A DNA stretch of 64,000 bases, from contig CAXKVR010000332.1 of the NCBI GenBank assembly GCA_964058845.1, forward strand, positions 1 through 64,000, given 5' to 3'. A model generated the notes under the pieces. It was not told where the DNA came from. It did not search any database and was given only the letters and a program-made list of their open reading frames with translations. The DNA comes from Carex sylvatica (taxonomy: Eukaryota > Streptophyta > Magnoliopsida > Poales > Cyperaceae). Positions within the stretch are counted from its first letter, which is position 1; the number at the start of each line of letters is the position of its first letter. Of the stretch, positions 25,867 to 39,004 are shown in pieces. The translations under genes were made by a program, and so were the position numbers.

Positions 25867-25973
25867 CTTTATAAGCCCTTACCTATTCCATCAGAAGCTC
25901 ATCCCTGTCTTTGTTCTCTTCTCTTTCTCATAATCTTCATCAAATAAGTAGACATCAACTTCAAAGAAGAAAG

Positions 25974-26480
25974 ATGATAGTTTACACAGATCTCCTCAGC
26001 AACGACGAGCTTCTGTCCGACTCCTTTCCTTGCAAGGAGATTGAAAATGGCATGTTATGGGAAGTCAAGGGGAAGTGGGTCGTGCAAGGCGCACTTGACG
26101 TGGACATTGGGGCCAACCCATCAGCAGAAGGTGGAGACGAGGACGAGGGAGTCAATGATCAGGCAATAAAGGTTGTTGACATTGTCGACACCTTTCGTCT
26201 CCAGGAGCAACCACCATTTGACAAGAAACAATTCCTCACATATATGAAACGGTACATCAAGAATTTGATGCCAAAGCTCGATGCTGAGAAACAAGAGGTG
26301 TTTAAGAAACACATCGAGGGGGCCACCAAGGTGCTTATCTCTATGCTCAAAGAACTGCAGTTTTTTGTCGGCGAGAGCATGCAGGATGACGGGGCAGTGG
26401 TGTTTGCGTATTACAAGGATGGTGCCATCGACCCGACTTTCTTATACTTGGCTTATGGCTTGAAGGAGGTGAAGTGTTAA
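25974..26480 (+). CDS. TCTP: Translationally controlled tumor protein (TCTP), intronless copy
   Basis: One uninterrupted exon of 168 codons, the normal TCTP length. The start [18 protein letters not shown] is the family N-terminus, preceded by AAGAAAG. Signature 1 ([12 protein letters not shown]) lies near residues 45-56 and signature 2 ([13 protein letters not shown]) near 130-142. The acidic loop DEDEG and the end YGLKEVKC are intact. TCTP is a small, abundant, growth-linked cytosolic protein with calcium- and microtubule-binding activity and proposed roles with TOR/Rab signalling. Plant TCTP genes usually have introns, so this is probably a retrocopy. It has no frame break, however, and carries its own likely TATA box. 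No poly(A) tail remnant or flanking duplication was seen, so the retrocopy origin is inferred from missing introns only. Confidence 0.93.
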   Translation: MIVYTDLLSNDELLSDSFPCKEIENGMLWEVKGKWVVQGALDVDIGANPSAEGGDEDEGVNDQAIKVVDIVDTFRLQEQPPFDKKQFLTYMKRYIKNLMPKLDAEKQEVFKKHIEGATKVLISMLKELQFFVGESMQDDGAVVFAYYKDGAIDPTFLYLAYGLKEVKC

Positions 26481-28626
26481 AGATCGATGAGGAGATCACG
26501 AGCTTGGATTTTATTTACTTGATTTGTATTTGATGTTAGTTTGAATACTGTTGATGCATTTTTTATGTTTTTATCAATGTATCGTGTTAGTTTGTTTAAG
26601 CAGTTCTGTGATTTTATTTTATTTTTAAATTGAGCATGTTATCATCATCATCGGTCGTCGTTGTTATCTTTGTATGATGATGATGATGATGATGAAGGAA
26701 AAGTTTAAAAGCTCAATGAGAGAGACGAATAATTTGTTCACAAAATTAGTTTCATTATTAATTGTGCGTATTTGGTCAGTAAATAGACATTTTTTTTAGG
26801 AATGTTTTGGGAACAATATCATTATATTAATCGGGACGCTATTGGTGGGCAGGGACAGTAAAAAAATACTTTTATTTTTAATAGGATGAGTCAAAAATTT
26901 ATAATGAGATGATTTTAATTTTTTTAAATAATGAGCAATATGTTTTTTGTTTTTTCTAAAAAGGGTTAGTTTTTGTTGAAATATGTTTGGTTGGATTAAG
27001 AATAGGTTATTTTTAGGATTAAGACTATTTGGAATAGTCTATTTGGTGTTTGGTTGTGTTAGAATAGTTAGAATAGTGAATTCAAATTTTTTATCTTATT
27101 AGAATAGGCTATTCTAGCTATTGTTATTTTGCAATCAAACATTAAGGTTGAAATTCTAGTCACTCAACATCTTTTTCAAACCCTTATTATAACAAAGAAT
27201 TTGCACTGTCCGAATTTTAAACTCATGACCTCTCATATCTAAAGACATGTGTCTGTTTTTATATCTCTAGTATTTCTCTTTGTATCTTTGTGATCATTTT
27301 ACAAGTTCTAAATTCACTTATTATAAGATGGCAGAGTTACTCTTTATATCTTTGTTGGGGCTGTCATGCACAAAGTTGGATTGATATGAGTTTTATGACG
27401 ACATGACCTACGGAGCAAAACCTATTTCTTGCTTTCGCATCATTCACATATATCCCCGCGCAATGTTTTGCATAAAATAACCAAAAAGACCACAATATTT
27501 TAGCATTTCCCTACAGAATTAGTAGGAAAGAAAAATCTTATTTATCTGCCGAAATGGGTATAAATTATAATATAAAATATGGTTTCAAAATTTACCTTAA
27601 TTTAAAATATTGGAAGAAAGTAATCATCCAAAATAACTCGAACTTTGTACTTTTTAACCTTTTTTAACTCGTTAATCTTCCCTTCTTTAATGGGAGAGGG
27701 AGCATGCATGGCTAAAATGCCAAGGTCTTTACACACTATAGCACAAGTTGAATAGCATTTTGTAAAATGATCACATAAATTGAATAGAAGATACAACCAA
27801 ATACGCTGAAGAATAAAGTGTTAATGATAATATTCCTTTTTTAGGAGAGAAGATTAATATTCTTTTCATTAGTGCAACTAAATATTCTATTTTTTTAACT
27901 TTTTCACAAAGTTCATGAATTGTGTAAATGCATATATATTTTATGCAGCTTTGTATTATATTGTTTAAGCCACTGAATAAAAACAAGTACATTGAGACTA
28001 TGACTTGATAAATTACATGCTAATAAGAAGAGAATTTGAGGTCAGGTTGAAGCAATTTTTTGGCCTGCATGAGGAAAGAGAACATATGATATACTTGACA
28101 CAAATGAAGTGTATGAACTAAGATAAAAAATATATATATATTATTATTAGGCCATTGGTGGGACTATTTTTTATCTAATCTATCTAGCAGAGAACCTGAA
28201 CTTGTCAGCCGATTCTAATTAAGACTTCGGAAAAAAAATATTCAGTCTACTATTTGGTAATATAAAATCATTTTTTTCTTTCGGAGACCTTCACTGATAA
28301 TGCAGTTTTTATTTTTATGCAACAAATTAAGCATTTTAGTACCAAATATGCATCCCTACAAACAAAGTTGCTTCTCGCAAGGATTTGAACGCAGTTAATT
28401 TTACAAATTAAGCATTTAAACCACAATAAATTTTACAAAAACAGAATAAAGTATTTTCTCGCAAGGATACAAAGAGGCAGTATAGTTGCAACCAAATGAC
28501 TTGCGCGGTGAATAGGAAATTAAGATATATATGTTATAATTTCTATCAGTACTGCTGTTAGGCAAAACAAAATTACTGCAAGCAAACCAGGGACCTCTCA
28601 TTGTAAATCTAAGAACCAAAGCCTGG
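26481..28626. other. Gene-free interval with a GAT microsatellite and a possible MITE
   Basis: A (GAT)n run lies at about 26674-26697. The stretch 26990-27145 has ends ATGTTTGGTTG and CAATCAAACATT that pair imperfectly, with AGAATAG repeats between, as in PIF/Harbinger-like MITEs. This is a weak call. The remainder is AT-rich and shows no gene. Confidence 0.4.
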
Positions 28627-31600
28627 TTAAGTCATAAAGACCACATCAATAAATGCACTATCCTCGGCTTGTGATTGCGACGCAGAAATTTTGGCCTTCT
28701 TGTAGCTGCTTGAACTTCTCAAAATCGAGCTTAAATTCACCTTCTTCTTTGTCCGGGTTGATTCTCTAATTAATAACAAAAAAGGAACTCATTACCTGTG
28801 ATAATTTAGACAGTAGATGCAAGGGTAGAAGCATATACTAAGTAAATGATTAATGAGAAAGAATAACAATCCACCAACAACGGTAATAGGTCACTATTTT
28901 AGTTTTCAGAAATCAGAAGGAATAAGATCTGCCACACATTTGGTACCTCCAAGCACACTCAAATATTCTTAGCTGTCTACTGAAAACTTAGGTGATGCAA
29001 ATGTTGTACCCTTGAATTAAAGGGATCACCAAAAAGTGTTGTACACAAATCTTAGATCTATCATACTTCAGATAGGCTCTTCCTACCCAAAACCATTAAA
29101 GAAGAGACTAAATGAGTGTTTTGTTTTGTTCAAAGTAGAATACCACTTAAGAGAAAGCCCAGAAGCTTAAAAGTTCTGAACATATCAGTAGCATTTATGT
29201 GATAAATACGAACTGTTAACTTTGTTTGGAAATCTGTTCTACATAAGCTGGTCCTGTGGAATACCATACGAGTAAAAACCAACTGCTACACACACACACA
29301 CTTAATCTGAATACCCAGAATGTCAATCCTGTGAGAAACTAGGGAGAGAATCAAGTTCACTTGAACCTACTGTGACATAGGCACGTCATCATCTGCAACT
29401 CGCTCATCCTTCCAACTAGAACTGGGTGACATCATAGCTGGATAAAAAAAAATTAAAGGTAGGAATTATTAACCCAAAAAGGAAACGAGGCTAAGACGAT
29501 AAGTGCCATTAATAGGGTTGCCATAAGAATCAAAAGGGGATCATACAATACCAGTCATACCCGCAGTTATGTAAAAGCAAGATTTTCAGCTCAGGATCAG
29601 TGTTCAGTTTATTTTGTGTTTGGTTCCTGATTTACAATCAAATTTTAAGGTTCAATGATGATTTTAGGAAAAAGCTAAACATATAGCATTACTGAAACAT
29701 AAACACAACAACAATGATTGGTTGGTATAATAACATCAAATACGAAAATAAAATACCTCTCCCATTCTCTTCTCCAGGAATTGGCAAACCCCGTTTTACA
29801 CTCTTGCTTTCATCTCTAGTTGAAGTGTCACTTGCCATGTCATCATGATGACCGCCGGAGGAGAAAACAGTTGAGGTTTTTCTGGAAGCATCCATTTTTT
29901 CACCAATGGTCTTGTTTGCAACCTTCCGGACTGCAACCATTAGCTTCCTCGGTTGACTCCTCACCTCTTCCTCATCCTCAGTGCTGACATCACTCATGAC
30001 CGCCATGTCAGAGATTAAACACTTCATGTCTTCATCTCTTTTTGATACACCATCATCCATACTAGTACGAGCTCTCGACTTGTCATTAGAATTTTCACTT
30101 GGATTATGCTCTTTGGAAATCTTCTCCGGCTTTTCTGTGGTTTGAAGTTTATCAATAAGTTTCTTGGTTTTCTCAGATACTCTGGTATCAACTGAAGCAC
30201 TGGTGCCATCTTTTGAAAACAAGTTGTTTTGAATTTTCTTGCTTTCTTTTGTCTCTTTAAGGGGAGCACACATTGCATCAGCAGGTTGGTCAGAGCCTTT
30301 AGCTCGGACATCTTCAGTAAATGCTTCTTTGTTTCGATTCTCAGCCCAACAATTGTCCCCAGATTTTTGCACCTTCTCTGGTGTATTAGGTGCATTTTGA
30401 GTTGTTTCATCGGTTAGAGAGGCATCACTGTGCTTATCAGGGACTCCTTTCTCTTTGGACTTGCCTTTGCTAGATTTCTTGTCAACAAAGGTCAGGTCAC
30501 CTGGTACACTATCTTCTTTTAAAGACTTCTTAATCTTAGTTTTGGGCTTTTTCTTCCCACTTGCATCTGTTTGGGGCACAGAGTTTTTAATGGAACCATT
30601 TGCTTCATCTGCTGCCCCATCAATTGCAGCTTGAGTTCCCGAGTTTGTTGCCTCTTGTTTTCTTTTTTTCTTTTTCTTGCTATCACCAACTGAATCTTCT
30701 ACCATATTTGAATCCAGTGTTTGGTTTCTTTCCAAAACAAAGGTTTCTCTATTTCCAATTTCATTGTTTGTAAAACGAGCATCATCAGACTCCTTGCTTG
30801 CTTCTTTCTCTGGCATGAGATTGCTCTCTCCCTCCTTTGACGAATCATTCTCTACTGCAGACAGCTCCTGGGGCGGCACGTCTGTATTGGCAGCCTTGTT
30901 TCCACCTGTTACAAGTAATCTAAAAAGGATAAATACCTCAGAAGAATTCAATGATATCTGCAGGAGTGAATTAGTGTTTCAAGGTCAAGTTCAAAGTCTA
31001 AACACAATTTGAAATCCAATGTGTTCACAGATGTAGCTTTAATTTATCTGATATGAATACACCTATAGATTAGCTTTAATTTAGCTAATATGAAGTTTAA
31101 CTAGGCCATTGCAGAAGATGACTCTTATATCCTGGATATCATTATTACAAATTTTACCCCACTTTTCTCTGATTTTTTTTTTTTTGCTTACAACTCCTTG
31201 CCAACATTATTAGTTTTTTAAAGAGTCTAGTTGGTAGGAGCACATAAGGCTCACTAGTTCCCTTGTACAACTTAGATTTTCAGTATATCAATATTAGCTA
31301 GTTCCACGTATGAAATACTCTAAATTTCCAGATACATACAAACTTTTCCATTGCTGCCAAAAGAAAACAATAGTTAAGTTTATTTCAATTATATTGAAAA
31401 TTTTCACCACTGCCTACCCGCACTGTTTATAGCATTTCCGGCTTTCTGGCTTATTTCTTTCCCCAGATTAAGATTACCTTTGCTCTCTTTACAAGATCCA
31501 ATCTCTTCAGTAATAGGCTTCTGGCCCAACCCGCCAGTAGTGGCAGCCTTAGTTTTCTTGTGCCTTTTTTTTCCTACAGAAACAACTCCAGGATCACTTC

Positions 31601-34600
31601 CTGCTTTATATTATCAGAAAAAACAAATCAGAAAGACTCTGAAAATGCTACCTTAGTATCTACACACATTAAATAGCTTTGTGAGGTAATGCTTAAAGTT
31701 TAAACAAGATTTCATATGCACTAGATGTCCAGATCCAATTTCCATAGCTCATCTCAGACAGCTGGTTTGGTGGCATGGAATAAAGAAATTGTTTTGGAAT
31801 GGTGTGGGAATAGGTGCAATACATAATTGGAATTCAATGGAATTGTGAAATTGAGGAATTGGGCCAGAATCTGGCAGTCAAAACCTCTTACTTTTGCATT
31901 CATGCCCCTCATCTATTCCAATTTAGATGGAATAGACAATTCCATAGGGAAGGTCGAAGTGTGGAATAGAGATTTTCCACAGAGTGAAGTAAGCTAAATT
32001 CTTTAGGCTCTCTATCCCAACTCCTGAACACAAACAGAGTAGTGGAATTGGTGAAATTTTCAAGGCCGCACAATTGTCTATTCCTTACCTATTCCAGTTG
32101 GTGCCAAACAGGACCTACAGAATACACCAAGATTTGAAATATCCTAAAGAGTTCACTGTAGGAGCAGACCCAATACTCTGGATATTACATACTGGTCCCT
32201 GCTGACTTGCCTTTTCTGAAATGATAATTTTGCATACAAGCTTACATATACAGCACCACATTACGGCCAATTCTGGCAAACATAAACTGTAAACTTACAT
32301 ATGCAGTACTACACTACATTACTTGAGCATATTTTAAGAAAAAGAAAGTTTCTGTGGTCATCGATGCACAGTAAACTTATTTAATGAGATTGAAACCTCC
32401 TCATTCCCATGCTTACCTGCAATGTTGATCAGACCTGTATCTACAACCTCCTTAATTATTTCTTTCTCCAAAATGAGGTCATTCCGTTTTTCTTGACCAG
32501 ATTCATTCTCCATAGCCTCATGGGCTAACCCTTCAATAGAGGCAGCCTTCTTTTTCTTACGCCTCCTCTTCTCTAGAGAAAAAACTCCAGGATCCCCACC
32601 TGTCACGTTATCCGTCTCCTTTATAACCTCAATGACTTTTCCCGAGTCTTCCTTACCATCAGGCTGACATGGAACTGAATTGTCTGCTTCGGCTGCACCA
32701 CCTACAGCTACTTGAAAAAGATAATAGCATTTCATGGAGGATAGCCTATTAAGAAATAACGAAATAAGGCCATACTATCAATTCTGGTTTATCAAACTTC
32801 AGCCAAACAGTGCCGTTTTCATGTTGGGAACCAATATCGACAAATCTTACATCCAATGAGGGGTAATGTACTTGTAGAAAAAAAACAAAGCCGAGAACCC
32901 CCGCCTCACCCAAAACATAAAACAAGATATAATTAAAAAAAGGTGAGTAGATATCATTGAATTGTTTCTCTTTGCATTATTAGCTGGTGCGGCCTGATCA
33001 GTGGATGAAAAATGATCCTTTAATTTTGCTTTTTTTTTTTCAAAAGCCCCAATGGCAATACCTGATTTTTGTGGTATCTCGGAATCTCTCTGTTTCTCTG
33101 CAATTTGATTGCTCTTATGCACTTTGTCATCTGCTTTTTCAGAATCATCCTCTCCAATTGGCAGGAGCTCATGTGGCATGTCCAAAGAGGAAGCCTTCGT
33201 TTTCGTATGCTTCTTCCTAGATCTCTCCTTCACTGCTTCATCTGTCAAATTTGCATTAACAATTAAGAAAATAAAGTTTTAATAGTCAAAGATTCGTATT
33301 CAGAAGCAGAATTATGATTTCCATTTTCATACTTTTTCAGTAGCAACCGGTCAACTGTTCTTTTTATTTGATAAAGTATGTTATTAACTGCCTAATTGAG
33401 TAAAAATTAAGGCTGGATTGGATATTTAAGTGCTCATAACTGTACAAAAACTTGAACCGTGTTATTAATAAAGGGCCACCTTTCAAATTTGGAGAAACCA
33501 GTAGTTACTCTGGAAGGTGCCATTTCATTACCAGTAAGGGCTGACTGTAGGAATGCAAACAGAGAGAGGCAGTATGTGCAACTAAAAGAAAAGATTAATT
33601 TGAACATGTTGTGCTGGAAAAGATAAGAGAACCTGCATTTTGGAATATCTGAATACATGGAACTTGCTAAGTTTTGCACACATGTTATTTCACAAGTACG
33701 TTACATGATATGATTTATAGCCTTCAGATTTGCCCATGCATCCTTACATTTTATGAAGTAAATAATTTGCATACAAATACCCCTTAATAAGCAATATTCA
33801 GAACAGTCAGTAACAATCAATCACCCTAGCCCCTGAATCTCATCATGGACAAGACATCTACAGTTTGCATGCATGATTTCCTAGTACATAAAGTTATTAA
33901 TGAGATCTAAATCGTCTGCTTACCTGCACTGTTTCCGAAACTGGCAGCTCTGACCTCGCTTGTTTCTTTCTCCAAAACCAAGTTAATTGCTTTCTCTTTA
34001 CAAGATTCATTCTCTCTAGAAGACGGCTCATGGATCGACACTTCCGTAAAGGCATCTTTGGTTTTCTTGCGCTTTTTCTTCTCTCGAGAAACAACTCCAG
34101 GATCTCCACCCACAACATGAGCATAGTCTTTTGAAACATTTTTGTTAGCATCCTCTTTCCTGCATTTCTCCATGTCATTGGCCGCAGCATTTTGATCATT
34201 TTGAGGTTGAATTTTTGACCCAATGTGTTTGTCAGCTCTAGAATTTCCTTCTGGCTCTTCTCTGCTTATAAAAAGCAGAGATGGAGTTGTATTTGGTATC
34301 TCAGCTGTGCTGCCTACAGTTTGTCAAAATAGATAATTTAACATACAAATCCGAAAGGATCACAATGGAGCTAACAATTGTTCAGCACACAACGAAGCAA
34401 AATGTTCACAGTTTCATTTTTTTTCTGTTTCTTTCCCTTTGTAACTGTATAGGTTATATTTAATTGAATGAAACTGTTGGTTGCCTCTGTGCCATCTAAC
34501 CTTCAGAAAAAACAAAATGGAGCGCATTCTAGCTCATTACTTTTCTTACAGACCTGTTAGTAATCAATGCCCTAATTAGGCTAGCACATCAATAGATTAT

Positions 34601-37468
34601 ATTATCAGTAATATTACAGAATCATAATCAGTAGTGTCTCTGTATACTTCCCAAACAGCTTAGGAATAACCCAACCACCCCCTGCCCCCCAAATCCTGTA
34701 CAAATGAATTTTTCTTTGAAAAAAAAAAACAAGAGAAAGGTACAGTGCATCAAGTAGTGAACTAGAGTTAATTATCTATAGGGGGCTGATCAGTATAGAA
34801 TAGACAACTCCTAACTGATTCTTCTTTTCAAAGCCCTTGTAATCACCTGGTTTCACTGGCACTTTGGAAACTTTCTCCACCGAAATTTGAGTGTTATCTT
34901 CTACTTGAGGTTCATGCTCTCTGATGGGTAGGGCCTCAGATGGTACATCAGAAGAGAAGCCTTTTGTTTTCTTACGCTTTTTCTTCTCACGAGTAACACT
35001 GCCCAAAACTGCATCAATCGTTTGAGTCACCTCTTTTGTAGGCTGAACCTTCTCTGTGTCATCTTTTCTAGCGTTCTCCTCCAATGATTCAGTTATACCA
35101 TAGTTTGTACCACTTTGGTTGGGCGCTTTAGCTGGATCTCCATTTTCTGCTGTTCCTCGGTTAGTATTTCCTTGATCAGAAATTTCGTTAGTAACAGGTT
35201 GATTATGAAAAACAGAATCTCCTTCAGCCTGAGCATTACACTTGGGCTCACCTGCTTCGTCATTTGGATATGGGTGGATTGTATGCTCAACCAGATTTGA
35301 AATATTTGTCTCCATCAAATTTGCATTAACTCCAGAAACCAATAAAAGATACAGCTTTTTCACAGTCAAAGATCAACTATTATTTTTTTTTTGGTTCAAA
35401 TCGTGATCAATAGCATAACTCAGGAAAATCAAAACCAAATTAGGGGAATTAAGGTGAGTAGCACAATTCACACATCAGTGCAAATAGAGAAATGAAGATA
35501 AATTGCTGGATACAGCTCAACTATATGTTAATCAGGCTTAACAGCTGACAGTGGTTGGGAAAATTGTAAACTGGTAGAAACCAATACCCAACTGTCTACG
35601 TACCATTTTTCATTACCATTAACGACTGAATTTAGCATATCAAGAAAATACAGGCAAATTTGAAAAAGAAGTATAACTTGCAAAAAAATGGACCTAGTTT
35701 ACAAAAAGAGGCAGAACCGACTCCACAATTGACCCAACATTTGACAGCAATTCTACTTCAGAACAATATTTACCTGGAATTTGTGGAGACGCAAAATCAT
35801 GTCCCAAATTCTTCACAGATAGATCTCTACCTTTATCTAACCCAGCCTCATGAGCTGCTTCTTTCGTATTGTGAAATTCACCAACTGCTCCGATTGCATC
35901 ATTAGCTGGTTCCGGTACCTTTGCGTTCTTTCTTCTTTTCCTCTTGTCAGATTTATCTGCCAAACCCCCGTCCTCTATACAAATCTTTTCTCCTTTCCCA
36001 GATTCTTCCCTTTTAATTTTGCCACCATTAGCACTTTGATTTTCACCAAAAAAATTTATTAAATTGGAATCAGCTGGATTGCTGGCCTGAACATTTACTT
36101 CTCTTTTCTTTTTTGAAGTCGTGTGACCTGAACTCAAAAAAGGAACTCACTTCAAACTGATTTTCAATTACTAAATAGAAATGAGCATATTCTATTCTCG
36201 GTCTACTTTTACAGGGAAAGCTTCTAATTCTATTAAAACAACAACAAAATTAATCAATCCATCTATAGCAATTCTGAATATCAGTTTTTTTAACTTATTT
36301 CCTTTTGAGATATACACAGGGTAGTATAGGTCTTTATATATGCTATCCACAGAACACCCTTCATATAAAGATTGATAAAGAGCATAATGAAATGAATTAC
36401 TGAACAGTGCACAAATTTGAAAACATCATGTTTCTTCTTCTAGTTATTATACCTGGTTCCTTCATAACGCAATTTCCTTCAAATCCTTCATCTTCCATAT
36501 TTCTAAATTCGGATAACCTCATAGAAGTATCTTCAAAGGGTTTATTTTTCCTGAGCCTTTTCTTCTCAGTTTTCTTCAGCACACAAGCAGGGGCCTCAGC
36601 CAGGTTATGAAGCGGATCATCCAAAATCTCTTCATCAATGTGAGGCACTTCATCTACCATCAAATCTTCAATTCTGCCTCCCATTGGTACCTTTAATTCC
36701 TCATCAACCCTCCCATTCCTTAGATTCCTCTCATGATTTGTCGTCACTGCTTCTACGTAGCACAAAATATTCCCATGATTATGTAGAGTAGAAACTAGCA
36801 TGGAGTCTGATAAGTTGAACATAACACCTCTCATATCAGTCTGCAATGCCAATTCTAGTGTTTAGTCATACTCAGAAAAAATTGACTGCAATCACAACTT
36901 AGGTAAATAATTATAAAAAAACTACCTTAATAGCTCGTACAATGATCTCTCCAATAACTGGGAAGGCAACCGGATGCTCGGCCACAATTAATCCTAATAA
37001 AAAATATCACTTTAGTTCAAAAAGAATTATCTGAAAAGATTGTACAGCAACTAACCGAAATAATAACAATGAAGAATACAATTAATCGAAAGTAACTGAA
37101 TCCAAAGGTGATGACATTTAGTCATATTACATATACAAGTAAAACTATATAAACTGCTGGTATGATAAGGATCATGATACAGGCTCAGCTCATACAAAGA
37201 TTTTGCTAATATAAGACCCCAAAAAATGTAAAACCACTGCTAATGCATGAGGAGCTACAAGTCCTTAGAACTAAACAATCCTAGCGTCGATAAGTAACAG
37301 ATCAGTACAAAAATCAGAAATAAAATGGAAATTCAAAAATGACTAGAGATTGAGAGGTGAAATCGTACTCTTTAAAGATGCAACAGTGTCATCCGAAGAG
37401 ACGGACACAACGAGACAAGTGTCAAGCGAGGTCTCGACATAAACCGGAAAACAATCCGTGTTCGCCAT
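28627..37468 (-). CDS. Large lysine-rich protein with repeated exon modules, function unknown
   Basis: Twelve exons in transcript order: 37468-37369, 36993-36926, 36840-36453, 36127-35774, 35329-34847, 34313-33924, 33241-33062, 32707-32417, 31600-31418, 30905-29757, 29437-29371 and 28765-28627. All introns are GT-AG; joined length is 1263 codons plus stop. Residues 1 to about 90 form a compact, conserved-looking start (MANTDCFPVYVETSLDTC, then EHPVAFPVIGEIIVRAI). The rest is polar and probably disordered, rich in Lys, Glu and Ser. Basic clusters recur: REKKKRKKTK twice, EKRRRKKKK, GKKRHKKTK, SRKKHTKTK, SKKKKKRK, each followed by an acidic, Ala/Ser-rich tail. These could be nuclear or nucleolar targeting signals. 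The C-terminus has KKKVNLSSILRSSSSYKKAK. I do not recognise a named family. Exons 4-10 all begin and end in phase 1 and look like duplicated modules. Confidence 0.8.
31757..32116. mobile_element. Possible MITE in intron 8 of the lysine-rich gene
   Basis: Left TGGTTTGGTGGCATGGAATA and right TATTCCAGTTGGTGCCAAAC are imperfect inverted repeats, with further GGAAT/ATTCC pairing inside. The end sequence resembles PIF/Harbinger-type MITEs. No target duplication was fixed. Confidence 0.45.
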
Positions 37469-37863
37469 TAGGATTGAAGCGGTGACGCGAATAGCTTCTT
37501 TATCCGGCGGCGCGAGTGGCTTCTTTCTCCGAAGCGGCGAGCGGTCGGGCTTCCTAGGGAAGAGGCGGCGCGAGTGGCTTCTTTCTCCGAAGCGGCGAGC
37601 GGGCGCTTTTTTCTTTTTTATACAGCTTCTCCGTGTCGCCTTGGAATTCGTATCCTCTGCATTAACTCAAAAATGAATCTTTTGAGTTAATGCATTTGGA
37701 CTGTCCGATCAGCTTCATGATTCGTGTGAGTTAGATCCGCACTAATATTAAAACCCCCTATGTTTTAGTCTGGAGCCGGATGGACTACATTTACAATCGG
37801 ACGGCCGATATGTATTAACTCAATAGAGCATCTTTGGAGTTACTGCAGACGATGTGGACTGGT
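37469..37863. promoter_or_regulatory. Upstream region of the lysine-rich gene
   Basis: Just upstream of the start codon is a GC-rich direct repeat: GGCGCGAGTGGCTTCTTTCT then CCGAAGCGGCGAGCGG occurs twice (about 37507-37543 and 37567-37603). Beyond it lies a foldback repeat that reaches almost to the MULE target duplication. Confidence 0.5.
37643..37858. repeat. Foldback repeat upstream of the lysine-rich gene
   Basis: Left end GGAATTCGTATCCTCTGCAT plus TAACTCAAAA; right end GGAGTTACTGCAGACGATGT, its imperfect inverse. Same family as 25402-25582 and 51361-51420. A small internal stem is formed by TTAACTCAAAAATGAATC and TTTTGAGTTAATGC. Confidence 0.6.
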
Positions 37864-39004
37864 CACCTTGGGGCCGACTTTTTTAATAATAGAAATTGAA
37901 TAAATAAAATATCGGAATACGATACTTATTTTAATTTTTGTCGAAATATGAGTAGAACGGGGGTGTTAACCCGTCTCATGAGACGAGACAGATTACCCCG
38001 TCCCGAAATGCATTTTGATTAGGATTAAGCGAATGAAAAAAAAAAAAACGGGCCGAGAAGGATGGACCCGTCCCGAAAAAACGAAAAAAAAAAAAAAAAC
38101 GGGCCGGGAAGGTTGGACCCGGCCCGAAAAAAAAAAAAAATGAAAAAAAAAAAAGGGACGAGATAATCCAACCCGTCTCATACTCTTCTAACTCTCTCCC
38201 AACTACCAAACACTCTCTCTGTCTCTCTCTGTCTGCCTTCGGAGAACAAAAAGAAAAAAAAAACAGTGTCAGTACCAGGACGGAATACAATAGCCCGTCC
38301 GGATCCCTCTCCTCTGCTGCTCTCGTTCTCTTCTCTGCCGCTTCTCTCATTTTTTCCAGGTAATTTTTTTATTTATATAAAATTAAAATAAATTAGTATA
38401 GAAATTAATTAATAATAAGTTTCAATTTAATTTGTTATCTAATTATAGTGAATTTTATTAGTTTGTTAATTGTAATTTAAAAGAATTGATAAATTAGAGT
38501 TTATAACAATTAATTTATTTTTAGACCATTTGATATGATAAAATTAATTTCATTTAATTTATTTATTTAAATTAGTCCATAGCATATAATTGAGAGAGTT
38601 GATAGTATTATTTTAATTACTATTGAGATTAGTTACAATTTATTAGATATGAATAATTCGTAATATTATTTTGAGAATATTTTAGCGTAAAGTTCATAGT
38701 TCATTCATTTTGAATTTTTAGTAATGCAAGTAATTTAGGTAATGTAAGTACTTATTTTTTAAATTTATTATGAAAATGAATTGAATTAATTAGATTTAAT
38801 TTTATTAGTTTGTTAAGTGTATTTTGTAAGAAGTGATAAATTAGATAATTTATTAATCTCTTATTTTATCTATTTCTTAATTTATCTATTCATGTGTGTT
38901 TTATAGTTCATAGGTATTTGCTTAATTTAGTAATTTATTTAATAATGTGAATGGTTAGTAAATTTAGATTGTTATTAATTCTTTCAAAACGTTATGCATG
39001 CAGA

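Larger units (their letters stand above)
25114..25973. promoter_or_regulatory. Interval between membrane gene and TCTP, with TCTP promoter
   Basis: Holds the 3' flank of the upstream gene, a foldback repeat (25402-25582) and a two-copy tandem duplication. It then has a likely TATA box, CTTTATAAG at about 25868-25876, about 100 bp before the TCTP start codon. Between them is a pyrimidine-rich leader (TGTCTTTGTTCTCTTCTC), in keeping with the oligopyrimidine leaders known for TCTP mRNAs. That last link is inference. Confidence 0.5.

Noticed and set aside
33434..33679. Possible extra exon in the lysine-rich gene intron
   Set aside because: After the candidate acceptor (CCTACAG), the phase-1 frame meets a stop within a few codons. 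It is better explained as duplicated intron sequence.
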